Part shown: positions 42,062 through 50,309 of the stretch, one piece after another
Layout: every line of letters begins with the position of its first letter
Numbering within the stretch: the stretch's first letter is position 1
Assembly (NCBI GenBank): GCA_045039925.1
Contig: CP108400.1
Span: 4,836,001-4,900,000, forward strand
Length of the DNA stretch: 64,000 nucleotides
DNA from: Yinghuangia sp045039925
Lineage (GTDB): Bacteria > Actinomycetota > Actinomycetes > Streptomycetales > Streptomycetaceae
Direction of reading: 5' to 3'
The notes under the pieces: model-generated
What the model saw: the letters and a program-made list of their open reading frames with translations, nothing else
What the model was told of the DNA's origin: nothing
The model's database searches: none
Position numbers and translations under genes: made by a program

Positions 42062-42094
42062 GGCGGCGTCCTCCCCGTGGGCGCCGCCAATCTT
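42062..42094 (+). terminator. Intrinsic terminator downstream of the 6S-like RNA
   Basis: GGCGGCG (42062-42068) pairs with CGCCGCC (42082-42088), followed by AATCTTTT, a T-rich tract rare in this genome. Confidence 0.6.
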
Positions 42095-42117
42095 TTGCGC
42101 TCACGTCCCGCGTGCGC

Positions 42118-42939
42118 TCACATCCCGCGCATGACCGCCTCGCACACCGCGACGCTCTCGCGCGCCCCCAGCGTCACGGCCTCCGCGCAGTGCCCGACCC
42201 ACGCCGCGACGCCTTCCGGCGTACCGGACACATAGCCGCGCAGCGCCTTTTCGTACGCGTCGGCCCCCAGGTCGAGGTGTCCCACCTCCGGCACCACCGC
42301 CGACTTCGGGTCGAGCCCGCGCGTGATGAGCACGATGCGCTGTGCCGCGCGCGCCACGAGACCGTTGCCCCACACGAACGGCTGGAGCGCCAGGATCTCG
42401 CCGTGCACGAGTGCGGCGACGACAACCGCCGACGCGTCGCTCGGGGCGATCAGCAGCCTCGCCAGGCCGTCGAGGCGCGCGGTCACCTCGTCGGCGCCGG
42501 GCAGGACTCCCGGATCGGGGCGAACCGCCACGTCCTCGCCCGCCAGGCGCGGCCGACCGAGCGCGTCCGCCGCCACGACGTCCGCGGCGGCGACCATGTG
42601 CAGGCGCGCGAGGACCTGGATGGGGCTGCGGCGCCAGACGTCGACGAGGGTCCCGTACTCCGCGGAGAGCCGCAGGGCTCCCCCGACGATGCCCGCCTCC
42701 GCGTCGTCGGTGCGCGAGTAGTCGGTGCGCCGGCGCACTTCCTCGAGGGACCAGTCGGCGCCCTCGAGAGCGGCACTGGCACGCGCCCCGCGCAGGGCGG
42801 ACTCGGCGCTGATCTCGGGGCTGCGGCGGCGCATCGTGCGGTGCCCCAGCAGGGCGTCGACGGCCTTGCGGGTGCTCTCGACGGCCTCGGGTACGCCGGG
42901 CAGCGCGGCGACGGCGGCGAACGGGTCTCGGGTGTCCAC
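42118..42939 (-). CDS. Fic-fold protein with degenerate catalytic motif
   Basis: 273 aa from a GTG at 42939. Near residues 55-60 the sequence SAALEG fits the Fic inhibitory motif (S/T)xxxE(G/N). The Fic core motif HPFxxGNGRxxR appears as QPFVWGNGLVAR (about 186-197): the catalytic His is Gln, the Asp/Glu is Trp and the first Arg is Leu. AMP transfer is therefore not expected. Streptomyces orthologues are generally annotated only as oxidoreductases or hypothetical proteins. It may retain nucleotide or protein binding. Convergent with the HAD gene/6S-like RNA and divergent from the ATPase at 43126. Confidence 0.8.
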   Translation of the reverse strand: MDTRDPFAAVAALPGVPEAVESTRKAVDALLGHRTMRRRSPEISAESALRGARASAALEGADWSLEEVRRRTDYSRTDDAEAGIVGGALRLSAEYGTLVDVWRRSPIQVLARLHMVAAADVVAADALGRPRLAGEDVAVRPDPGVLPGADEVTARLDGLARLLIAPSDASAVVVAALVHGEILALQPFVWGNGLVARAAQRIVLITRGLDPKSAVVPEVGHLDLGADAYEKALRGYVSGTPEGVAAWVGHCAEAVTLGARESVAVCEAVMRGM

Positions 42940-43066
42940 CCGCCGACCCTATGCGCAACGTGCGCGCCCGCGCGTCCGCCCCCTGGCGCTCGCCGGGCCC
43001 GGCGGCCCTCCCAAGGGCGCTCTCACGCTCCGATTTGACTCGGACACGAAGTGCGACGGATGATCC

Positions 43067-43095
43067 TTGTCGAAAACGATTGTCACTCTCGACAA
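43067..43095. promoter_or_regulatory. Dyad and Zur-like box upstream of the CooC-like ATPase
   Basis: TTGTCGA (43067-43073) and TCGACAA (43089-43095) form a perfect dyad with a 15-bp spacer. Overlapping it, CGAAAACGATTGTCA (43071-43085) matches 12 of 15 positions of the actinobacterial Zur box TGAAAATGATTTTCA. The GTG start of the ATPase is 31 bp beyond the dyad. Confidence 0.4.
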
Positions 43096-43125
43096 CGTGG
43101 CACCCCGCACGGAAGGACCGACCTC

Positions 43126-44109
43126 GTGAAGATCGCCTTCGTCGGCAAGGGCGGCAGCGGCAAGACGACGCTCTCGTCCCTCTTCGTCCGCCACCTGGGC
43201 GCCACCGGCCTCCCGGTCCTCGCCGTCGACGCGGACATCAACCAGCACCTCGGCGTCGCGCTCGGGCTCACCGACGCCAAGGCCGCCGCCATCCCGCCGC
43301 TCGGCGCACACCTCGGGCTCGTCAAGGACTACCTGCGCGGCGACAACCCGCGCATCGGGTCGGCGGACGAGATGGTCAAGACGACGCCGCCCGGGCGGGG
43401 TTCGCGGCTCCTGCGGCTCGACGAGGACAACCCCGTCTACGACGCCTGCCGCCGTCCCGTCGGCGGCTGTTGCAGCGGCATGCGCATCATGGCCACCGGC
43501 CCGTTCCAGGAGGGCGACCTGGGGGTGGCGTGCTACCACTCCAAGGTCGGCGCGGTGGAGCTGATGCTCAATCACCTCGTGGACGACGCGGGCGAGTATG
43601 TGGTGGTCGACATGACCGCGGGCTCGGACGCCTTCGCCTCCGGGCTGTTCACGCGCTTCGACATGACGTTCCTGGTGGCCGAGCCGACCCGCAAGGGCGT
43701 GAGCGTCTACCGGCAGTACCGCGAGTACGCCCGCGACTGGGACATCTCCCTCGCCGTCGTCGGCAACAAGGTGCAGGGCCCGGACGACCTGGCGTTCCTG
43801 CGCGAGCACGTCGGCGCGGACCTGCTGACCTGGACCGGCCAGTCGGACTTCGTACGCGAGGTCGAGAAGGGCCGCGCGCCGGAGTTCGAGCTGCTCGAAG
43901 CGGACAACCGCGCGGCGCTGGAGCGCATGCGCGAGGCGGTGGACGCGACGTACGAGTACCGGGACTGGGCGCGCTACACCGCGCAGATGATCGAGTTCCA
44001 CGTCAAGAACGCGCACAGCTGGGCGAATTCGAAGACCGGCATCGACCTGACGACCCAGGTGGACCCGGAGTTCGTGCTCGGCCCGGCGGCGCTTGCGGCG
44101 CGGGCCTGA
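43126..44109 (+). CDS. CooC/MinD-type ATP-binding protein
   Basis: 327 aa from a GTG with GGAAGGA 9 bp upstream (VKIAFVGKGGSGKTTLSS). Deviant-Walker P-loop GKGGSGKTT, AVDADINQHLGVALG switch, a Cys motif CRRPVGGCCSGM and VVVDMTAGSDAFASGLF. It resembles CooC, which matures nickel-containing CO dehydrogenase, and other metal-insertion ATPases, though no CODH genes are near. The Zur-like site upstream and the vicinal Cys pair hint at metal (Zn/Ni) trafficking. Role in this organism unknown. Confidence 0.85.
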   Translation: MKIAFVGKGGSGKTTLSSLFVRHLGATGLPVLAVDADINQHLGVALGLTDAKAAAIPPLGAHLGLVKDYLRGDNPRIGSADEMVKTTPPGRGSRLLRLDEDNPVYDACRRPVGGCCSGMRIMATGPFQEGDLGVACYHSKVGAVELMLNHLVDDAGEYVVVDMTAGSDAFASGLFTRFDMTFLVAEPTRKGVSVYRQYREYARDWDISLAVVGNKVQGPDDLAFLREHVGADLLTWTGQSDFVREVEKGRAPEFELLEADNRAALERMREAVDATYEYRDWARYTAQMIEFHVKNAHSWANSKTGIDLTTQVDPEFVLGPAALAARA

Positions 44110-44129
44110 CCACGCCCTCCCCGCAGACA

Positions 44130-44164
44130 GGAGGGCGGGCCCGCGGTGTGCGGACCCGCCCTCC
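44130..44164. terminator. Bidirectional terminator between convergent genes
   Basis: 15-bp stem (GGAGGGCGGGCCCGC with GCGGACCCGCCCTCC, one mismatch) around GGTGT, between the genes ending at 44109 and 44199. Confidence 0.75.
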
Positions 44165-44198
44165 TGGCGGTACATGGACCTCGTTCGGCCGGTTGCGC

Positions 44199-45515
44199 TC
44201 AGTCTCGGCGCGCGGCCGGCGTGATGTACGGAGCGGAGCCGGCCGGGTTGACCGGGGCCTGCGAACCGCCCGTGATCGTGCCCCAGTCGGCCGGCGTCTG
44301 GCCGACGCCGAGGCCCTGCAGCTTGGCGATCACACCGGGGTCCTGCGCGTCGAGCCAGTCGACGTACTGCCGGAAGGACACGCAGCGCACGCCGTCCTTC
44401 TTGCACACCGCGCGCATGGTGTTCTCGACGGCGTTCATGTAGATGCCGCCGTTCCACGTCTCGAAGTGGTTGCCGATGACCAGTGGCGCCCGGTTGGAGT
44501 TGTACGCGCGCTCGAACCCGCCGATGAAGAAGTCGGTGGCCTGCTGCTCCAGCGCGGGCAGTTGCGCGGCCGGGGTGTCCTTCTTGCCGTTGGTCTGCTG
44601 CATCAGAATGTTGTAGTCCATCGACAGCTGGGTCTTGTTCGACCCGGGCCACGGGAGCGACTGGAGCGGGAGGTCCCAGATGCCGTCGACCTTCTTGGGC
44701 CACACCTGGTTGCCGCCCGGACCGCTGGTGTCGTAGCGCCAGCCGAATTCCTTCGAGGCGGTCATGAGGTTCTTCTGGCCCTCCAGGCACGGCGCCCGGC
44801 CGCCGATCAGCTCCTTCTTGTAGTCGAAGGGCAGCGACGGGATGTCGGTCCAGCCGGAGTTGGTACGCCAGTTCTGCACGAAGGAGTAGACCTGCTCGAT
44901 CTCCTTCTTCCACTCCTCGACCGACCAGCTGCCGCCGCCCTTGGGACCGCAGAAGTGGCCGTTGAAGTGGGTCCCGATCTCGTCGCCCTCCAGCCACGAC
45001 TCACGCATCTGGACCAGCGTGGCGCGCTCGTTCTTGTCGTAGAGGAAGCCGATGTCCGAGGCGCCCGGGCCGTGCTTGGGGCCGGTGTACAGCGCCTTCT
45101 TCGACTCGGGCAGGACGTAGATCGCGGAGAGGAACATCGTCATGTACGCGTTGCTCTCGCGCGCCACCTTGCGGAACCGGGAGACGAGGTTCACCCCCTC
45201 CATCTCGGCCGCGCCGTCCCACGAGAAGATCACGAACTGCGGGGGCTTCTCCCCCGGCTTCAGCTTCTCCGCCTTGGGCTGGTTCGGCTGCGGACCGGTG
45301 TCGCTCGTCGACCCGTCGCCGATCGGCTTGCCCTCGCGGGGGCCCGAGGGTGACGGCGACTCCGAGCCGGGGCCGCCGTTGGGCCCGGGGCCGGAGTTCT
45401 TGGCCGGCGAGGCACCGGAATCCTTGTCGTCGCCCCCTTTGGCGAACACGACGAAGCCGATTGCGGCCAGTACCGCCACGACGACGAGGACGGCGGCACC
45501 TCGGACAGAACGCAC
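44199..45515 (-). CDS. Membrane-anchored polysaccharide-deacetylase-like protein
   Basis: 438 aa from a GTG at 45515 with GAGGTGA 4 bp upstream. A single N-terminal TM (GAAVLVVVAVLAAIGFVVF) is followed by a Ser/Pro/Gly/Lys linker, then a NodB-like domain: FVIFSWDGAAEME at the first catalytic strand, EGDEIGTHFNGHFCG carrying the HxxxH-like metal motif, WRYDTSG, and IGNHFETWNGG near the end. NodB domains remove N-acetyl groups from cell-wall or capsule sugars. The usual double Asp at strand 1 is a single Asp here, so activity should be tested rather than assumed. Divergent from the SulP gene across 0.5 kb. Confidence 0.82.
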   Translation of the reverse strand: MRSVRGAAVLVVVAVLAAIGFVVFAKGGDDKDSGASPAKNSGPGPNGGPGSESPSPSGPREGKPIGDGSTSDTGPQPNQPKAEKLKPGEKPPQFVIFSWDGAAEMEGVNLVSRFRKVARESNAYMTMFLSAIYVLPESKKALYTGPKHGPGASDIGFLYDKNERATLVQMRESWLEGDEIGTHFNGHFCGPKGGGSWSVEEWKKEIEQVYSFVQNWRTNSGWTDIPSLPFDYKKELIGGRAPCLEGQKNLMTASKEFGWRYDTSGPGGNQVWPKKVDGIWDLPLQSLPWPGSNKTQLSMDYNILMQQTNGKKDTPAAQLPALEQQATDFFIGGFERAYNSNRAPLVIGNHFETWNGGIYMNAVENTMRAVCKKDGVRCVSFRQYVDWLDAQDPGVIAKLQGLGVGQTPADWGTITGGSQAPVNPAGSAPYITPAARRD

Positions 45516-45572
45516 AGTTCACCTCATTTGTTGACAGGGGCCCACGGTCTGGGACGCATCTGGCATGACCAC

Positions 45573-45581
45573 TTGTCCACA
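45573..45581 (+). promoter_or_regulatory. DnaA box (TTGTCCACA)
   Basis: Perfect nine-base match, about 60 bp upstream of the deacetylase-like gene start. Isolated. Could be chance. Confidence 0.35.
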
Positions 45582-45770
45582 GACACGCACCCCGGAGCCG
45601 CTTCGGTTGCACAGAACTATCGGCAACCACCGCCGCATACCCGGCAATTAGCAATGATCACAAGCGGTTCATGTGAAGCGAACCACATCACCGTAGGTGA
45701 CAACTAGCACGTGGCCCGAAAGGTCACGGACCCGCCACGCGGATTTCTTTCACCCATTTGAGCGGGATTT

Positions 45771-45801
45771 TTACCGTTTCTCGATGAGAAACTGAAGGTA
45801 A
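45771..45801. promoter_or_regulatory. Palindrome upstream of the SulP-carbonic anhydrase gene
   Basis: Perfect inner palindrome GTTTCTC-GAT-GAGAAAC (45776-45792) flanked by TTACC (45771-45775) and GGTAA (45797-45801). About 220 bp before the ATG at 46022, in an AT-richer patch. A repressor or activator site is likely; the protein is not identifiable. Confidence 0.45.
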
Positions 45802-46021
45802 CGTAAGGACTACTTAGTGCAATCTTGGCGTTCGGCTGCCGCATGCCCAGCCGCCCGCGACGCCGACGCGCCCCCACAAGGCATCCGGTACGGCAACCCT
45901 GCCCGCAGGGCACTCGCCCACAAGGCATCCGCCGCCCCGGCCACCCGCCAGTCCACCGCCTGACCAACCGCCCGCGCCGGTCCCCGGCCGCGGCGGCTGA
46001 CCACCCGGAGGAGACGGGACC

Positions 46022-48481
46022 ATGACCCTCCCCACGCGCCCGCCCAAGGCGGCCCGCACCGTACTGCGCGCCCGCGCAGTAATCCGCCACGACCTCGGCG
46101 CATCCCTGGTCGTCTTCCTCATCGCGATCCCGCTCTCACTCGGCATCGCCCTGGCCGCCGGCGCCCCGCTGACCTCGGGCATCATCGCCGCGGTCGTCGG
46201 CGGCCTCGTCGTCGGCACGCTCGGCGGCGCGCCGCTCCAGATCAGCGGCCCCGCCGCGGGCCTGACCGTCGTCGTCGCGGGCCTCGTCCCGATCTACGGC
46301 TGGCGCGTCACCTGCGCGATCACCGTGGTCGCCGGGCTCCTGCAGATCCTGCTCGGGCTCGCCAAGGTGGCCCGCGCCGCGCTGGCCCTGTCCCCCGCCA
46401 TCGTGCACGGCATGCTCGCCGGAATCGGCATCGTGATCGCCATCGCCCAGTTGCACGTGGTGCTCGGCGGTTCGCCGCAGAGCGAGGCGCTCGACAACCT
46501 GCGCGAACTCCCCGGTCAACTGGCCGCATTGCGCGCGCCCGAACTGACCGTCGGAGCCGTGACGGTGGCGGTGATGCTCGCCTGGCCGCTGCTGCCCAAC
46601 CGGCTGCACGGGCTGCGGCGCGTACCCGCCCCGCTGGTCGCCGTGGCACTCGCCACCCTGGTCGCCACCGCGGCGGGCCTGGACGTCGCGCTCGTCGACC
46701 TGCCCGGTGCCGCCCTGGCGCTGCCCTCGGTCCCGGTCGGGTTCGGCTGGGCGGGCCTGGTCACCGCGGTCGTGACGGTCGCCGTCGTCGGCGCGGTCGA
46801 GTCCCTGCTGTCCGCGGTGGCCACCGACCGTCTCCACCACGGCAAGCGCTCCGACCTCGACCGTGAACTCGCGGCCCAGGGCGTCGGCAACGTGGTCTCC
46901 GGCATGGTCGGCGGCTTCCCGATCTCGGGCGGCGCGATCCGCTCCACCGCCAACGTCCGCGCGGGTGCCGCCACCCGCTCGGCGACGATCCTGCACGGCC
47001 TGTGGGTGCTCCTGTTCGTCGGCCTGCTCGGCGGCATGGTCGAACGCATCCCGCTGGCCGCGCTCGCCGCGCTGGTCATGGTCGTCGGCATGCAGATGGT
47101 CAACCGCGCGCACATTCGCCACGTGCACCGGCACCGCGAATTCCCGGCGTACGTCGCGACCGTGGTCGGCGTCGTCGTCGCCGGCGTGCTCGAAGGCGTG
47201 GCCCTCGGCGTCATCGCCGCCGTCGTCATGGCCTTGCTGCGACTCAGCCGCAGCACCGTGCACACGTACGAGCGCGACGGCGCGCTGCATGTCGAGGTGC
47301 ACGGCGCGCTCACCTTCCTGTCGGTGCCGCGCCTGTCGCGCGTCCTCGACAAGCTGCCGTCGGGCGAACACGTCGTGCTCGACCTCACGGTGGACTACCT
47401 CGACCAGGCCGCGTTCGAGGCCGTGCACACGTGGCGCAACGCCTATGTCGCGCGCGGCGGACAGGTCGAGATCGAGGAGATCCACGACGACCACTACGGG
47501 CGGGCCGCCGACGGGCAACCGGGTTCGCGCCGCATCGGCCCCACGCCGTCCGCGCGCTGGTTCGCGCCGTGGTGGCACTGGCAGCGCCTGCACCCCCGTC
47601 GGGGGCACCCGCCCGCGCACCCCCTTGTCGCGGGCGCCCGGGAGTTCCAACTGCGTACGGCACCGCTCGTGCAGCCCTTCCTGGAGCGCCTCGCACTCGA
47701 AGGGCAGAACCCCGCCCAGCTGTTCATCACCTGTGCGGACTCGCGCATCGTCCCCAATCTGATCACCGCGAGCGGTCCCGGCGACCTGTTCACGGTGCGC
47801 AACGTGGGCAACCTCGTCCCCCCGCACCCGCACGGCTCGGAGACGCACGGGGGCGCCGACGACTCGGTGGGCGCCGCGATCGAGTACGCCGTCTCCGTCC
47901 TCGGCGTCCGCAGCATCACCGTGTGCGGCCACTCCGGCTGCGGCGCGATGCAGGCGCTCCTCGCCGGGGCTTCGCCCCCCGGTGCCGCCGCCGGGGACCA
48001 CGTCGGCGCGCCGGCGGACCCGGCCGCCGAGCACCCGGGCGCGGACGAGGCGGGCCGCGAGCACGCCGAGGACGCGGACGCCGCCCCGGCCGCGAACGGC
48101 CTCCCCGAGCACACCCCGCACCTGCGCCGCTGGCTCACCAACGGCCGTACCAGCGTGGACCGTTACCAGCAGCGGCCGGCCCCCACCCTGTCCGGGTACA
48201 CGCCGCCGCCCGTCGAGCAGCTCTGCCTCACCAACGTGTTGCAGCAGCTCGACAACCTGCTCGGTCACCCGGTCGTGCACCGCGCCGTCGAGGACGGGCA
48301 ACTCCGCCTTTTCGGGCTGTACTTCGACCTGGCGTCCGCCCAGATGTACGTGCACGACGCCGCCACCGGGCAGTTCGAGCCCGTCGTCGCGCCCCTCGAC
48401 AGGCCCAGGCCGGCGGACCGGAACGCGCCCGGCGTGCCACCCGGACAGGCCCTCGAAGCGGCCGCCGCCGGAAGGCCCTGA
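46022..48481 (+). CDS. SulP transporter - STAS - beta-carbonic anhydrase fusion (bicarbonate uptake)
   Basis: 819 aa; ATG with GGAGGAGA about 8 bp upstream. Residues about 20-410 form a SulP permease (LQISGPAAGLTVVVAG, GNVVSGMVGGFPISGGAIRSTANVRAGA). A STAS domain follows (ALTFLSVPRLSRVLDKL ... VLDLTVDYLDQAAFEAV). The C-terminal 270 residues are a beta-carbonic anhydrase with zinc ligands in ITCADSRIVP and CGHSGCGAM. The anhydrase carries an acidic Ala/Glu/Asp insertion after the HSGCGAM segment. The fusion suggests direct coupling of HCO3- import to CO2/HCO3- interconversion. Stands alone, upstream of the DUF4331 set. Confidence 0.93.
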   Translation: MTLPTRPPKAARTVLRARAVIRHDLGASLVVFLIAIPLSLGIALAAGAPLTSGIIAAVVGGLVVGTLGGAPLQISGPAAGLTVVVAGLVPIYGWRVTCAITVVAGLLQILLGLAKVARAALALSPAIVHGMLAGIGIVIAIAQLHVVLGGSPQSEALDNLRELPGQLAALRAPELTVGAVTVAVMLAWPLLPNRLHGLRRVPAPLVAVALATLVATAAGLDVALVDLPGAALALPSVPVGFGWAGLVTAVVTVAVVGAVESLLSAVATDRLHHGKRSDLDRELAAQGVGNVVSGMVGGFPISGGAIRSTANVRAGAATRSATILHGLWVLLFVGLLGGMVERIPLAALAALVMVVGMQMVNRAHIRHVHRHREFPAYVATVVGVVVAGVLEGVALGVIAAVVMALLRLSRSTVHTYERDGALHVEVHGALTFLSVPRLSRVLDKLPSGEHVVLDLTVDYLDQAAFEAVHTWRNAYVARGGQVEIEEIHDDHYGRAADGQPGSRRIGPTPSARWFAPWWHWQRLHPRRGHPPAHPLVAGAREFQLRTAPLVQPFLERLALEGQNPAQLFITCADSRIVPNLITASGPGDLFTVRNVGNLVPPHPHGSETHGGADDSVGAAIEYAVSVLGVRSITVCGHSGCGAMQALLAGASPPGAAAGDHVGAPADPAAEHPGADEAGREHAEDADAAPAANGLPEHTPHLRRWLTNGRTSVDRYQQRPAPTLSGYTPPPVEQLCLTNVLQQLDNLLGHPVVHRAVEDGQLRLFGLYFDLASAQMYVHDAATGQFEPVVAPLDRPRPADRNAPGVPPGQALEAAAAGRP

Positions 48482-48544
48482 GAAATTCGAAAATCGCTCC
48501 CAACCCCGGGCCGTTCAGCTCCGAAAGAGGGGTGAGGACAGACA

Positions 48545-48585
48545 CGCACCGCCACGCGGGACGACCTAGGCGTCGTGGCGGTGCG
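48545..48585 (+). terminator. Terminator-like hairpin after the SulP fusion
   Basis: 12-bp stem CGCACCGCCACG/CGTGGCGGTGCG with a 17-nt loop, 64 nt beyond the stop. No T tract. Confidence 0.5.
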
Positions 48586-48616
48586 CACCGGGGACCCGGT
48601 CCGACCTGACAGATCC

Positions 48617-48641
48617 GCGCCCGCCGCGAGGCGGCGGGCGC
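48617..48641. terminator. Compact GC hairpin upstream of the DUF4331 gene
   Basis: Perfect 11-bp stem GCGCCCGCCGC/GCGGCGGGCGC with a 3-nt loop, 35 bp before the DUF4331 start. It could be a second terminator or an mRNA 5' structure. Confidence 0.4.
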
Positions 48642-48676
48642 GGAACCGTCCCCAGGACCGAAGGGGCACATTCGCC

Positions 48677-50173
48677 ATGATCCGTACCATCGGCACGGCC
48701 GGACGTTCCGGCACGGCCGCGCGCATATCCGCGCCGCGACGGCGCATGACACCCGCCGTCGCCCTGCTGGGTGCCGGGGCGTTCCTCGCCACCGCGACCG
48801 TCGCCCTGCCGAGCAGCAACCCCGCCGGGGCGTCCAGCCACCGCGAGGCCCCGCTGATCGCCACCAGCCCGCAGCTGGACAACACCGACGTGTACGCGTT
48901 CGTCAGCCCCGACAAGACCGACACGGTCACGCTGATCGCGAACTTCGTACCGTTCCAGGAGCCCAACGGCGGCCCGAACTTCTACCCGTTCGCCGCCGAC
49001 GCGCGCTACAACCTCAACGTCGACGCGGACGGCGACGCGAAGCCGGACGTGACGTACCGCTTCACCTTCAAGAACCAGGACAAGCGCGGCACCAGCACGT
49101 TCCTCTACAACAACGGGCCGGTCACCTCGCTCGACGACGAGAACCTGCTGTTCCGCCAGACGTACACCGTCGAGGAGATCCGCCCCGGCAAGGGCGCGCG
49201 CAAGATCGTCGAGAACGCGGTCGCCGCGCCGTCCAACGTCGGCAAGGCGTCGATGCCGAACTACGCCGCGCTGCGCGACGCCGCACTCACGGACGTGCCC
49301 GGCGGCGGCAAGGTGTTCGCCGGTCAGACCGAGGACCCCTTCTTCCTCGACCTGCGCGTCTTCGACCTGCTCTACGGCGGCGACCTCAGCGAGGTCGGCC
49401 AGGACACCGTGGCCGGCTACAACGTCAACACGATCGCGCTGCAACTCCCCAAGAACACCCTCGCGTTGAACGGCGACGCGAGCCGCAACCCGGTGATCGG
49501 CATCTGGAGCACCACCGAGCGGCGCGGCTTCGACATCGTCACCGAGGACGGCAAGAACCGCGACTGGGGCAAGTTCGTCCAGGTCTCGCGGCTCGGGAAC
49601 CCGCTGGTCAACGAGGTCGTGGTACCGGCCGCGCTGAAGGACCGCTTCAACGCCCTCACGCCCGACCAGGACGCGAAGGTGCCCGAGCTGGTCGACCGGG
49701 TCAACAACCCCGAGGTGCCGCAGCTGATCGAGAAGATCTACGGCCTCAAGGCCCCCGCCACGCCGCGCGCCGACCTGGTGGAGATCTTCCTGACCGGCAT
49801 CGCCAAGGCCACCAACGGCCCGATCCAGGCGGACCTCAACTCCCAGCTCCTCAACAAGGACGTGGACCCGAAGAAGTTCGTGCCCGCCGAGGAACTGCGG
49901 CTGAACATGTCGGTGCCGCCCACCGCGAAGCCCAACCGGCTCGGCGTGCTCGGCGGCGACCTGGCCGGCTTCCCGAACGGGCGCAGGCTGACCGACGACG
50001 TCCTGGACATCGAACTCCAGGCCCTGGAAGGCGCCGCGGCCACCGGCAAGCTCGTGCCCGCACTGGCCAAGGGCGACATGGTCGACGTCAACAACAAGGG
50101 CTTCGGCAACACGTTCCCGTACGTGGGACTCCCGGAGTACTGGCCGGTCAACCGCGCGCTGCCCAAGGGCTGA
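48677..50173 (+). CDS. Secreted DUF4331 family protein
   Basis: 498 aa; ATG preceded by AAGGGG at about 12 bp. A basic N-terminus with a long signal peptide (TPAVALLGAGAFLATATVALPS) is cleaved near residue 50. The mature protein starts ASSHREAPLIATSPQLDNTDVYAFVSPD, the DUF4331 hallmark, then beta-rich sequence with Asp/Asn motifs (NLNVDADGDAKPDVTYRF) that look suited to bind calcium or another metal. Family function is undefined. First of four codirectional genes with a TPR protein, a NicO permease and a lipoprotein, suggesting an envelope metal-handling role. Confidence 0.9.
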   Translation: MIRTIGTAGRSGTAARISAPRRRMTPAVALLGAGAFLATATVALPSSNPAGASSHREAPLIATSPQLDNTDVYAFVSPDKTDTVTLIANFVPFQEPNGGPNFYPFAADARYNLNVDADGDAKPDVTYRFTFKNQDKRGTSTFLYNNGPVTSLDDENLLFRQTYTVEEIRPGKGARKIVENAVAAPSNVGKASMPNYAALRDAALTDVPGGGKVFAGQTEDPFFLDLRVFDLLYGGDLSEVGQDTVAGYNVNTIALQLPKNTLALNGDASRNPVIGIWSTTERRGFDIVTEDGKNRDWGKFVQVSRLGNPLVNEVVVPAALKDRFNALTPDQDAKVPELVDRVNNPEVPQLIEKIYGLKAPATPRADLVEIFLTGIAKATNGPIQADLNSQLLNKDVDPKKFVPAEELRLNMSVPPTAKPNRLGVLGGDLAGFPNGRRLTDDVLDIELQALEGAAATGKLVPALAKGDMVDVNNKGFGNTFPYVGLPEYWPVNRALPKG

Positions 50174-50187
50174 CCGCGGCTTTCCGA

Positions 50188-50251
50188 GACCGGGACCTTC
50201 CTCGACCGGGACCTTCCTCGACCGAGACCTTCTTCGACCGAGACCTTCTTC
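50188..50251. repeat. Four 16-bp tandem repeats
   Basis: Four units: GACCGGGACCTTCCTC twice, then GACCGAGACCTTCTTC twice. They lie in the 136-bp gap between the DUF4331 and TPR genes. Confidence 0.85.
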
Positions 50252-50309
50252 GACGGACACCGGCCCGGGGGCGCACCGCCCCCGGCCGGGCTCCTTGGGG
50301 GGAGCACGC

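Larger units (their letters stand above)
45516..46021. other. 0.5-kb divergent regulatory region
   Basis: Between the deacetylase-like gene and the SulP-carbonic anhydrase gene. It contains a perfect DnaA box TTGTCCACA (45573-45581), the small hairpin TCACC-GTA-GGTGA (45688-45700) and a palindrome (45771-45801). The middle third is less GC-rich than flanking DNA. No gene supported. Confidence 0.5.

Noticed and set aside
46136..48355. 739-codon minus-strand open frame over the SulP fusion
   Set aside because: Antisense shadow; the sense frame has complete SulP, STAS and carbonic anhydrase motifs.
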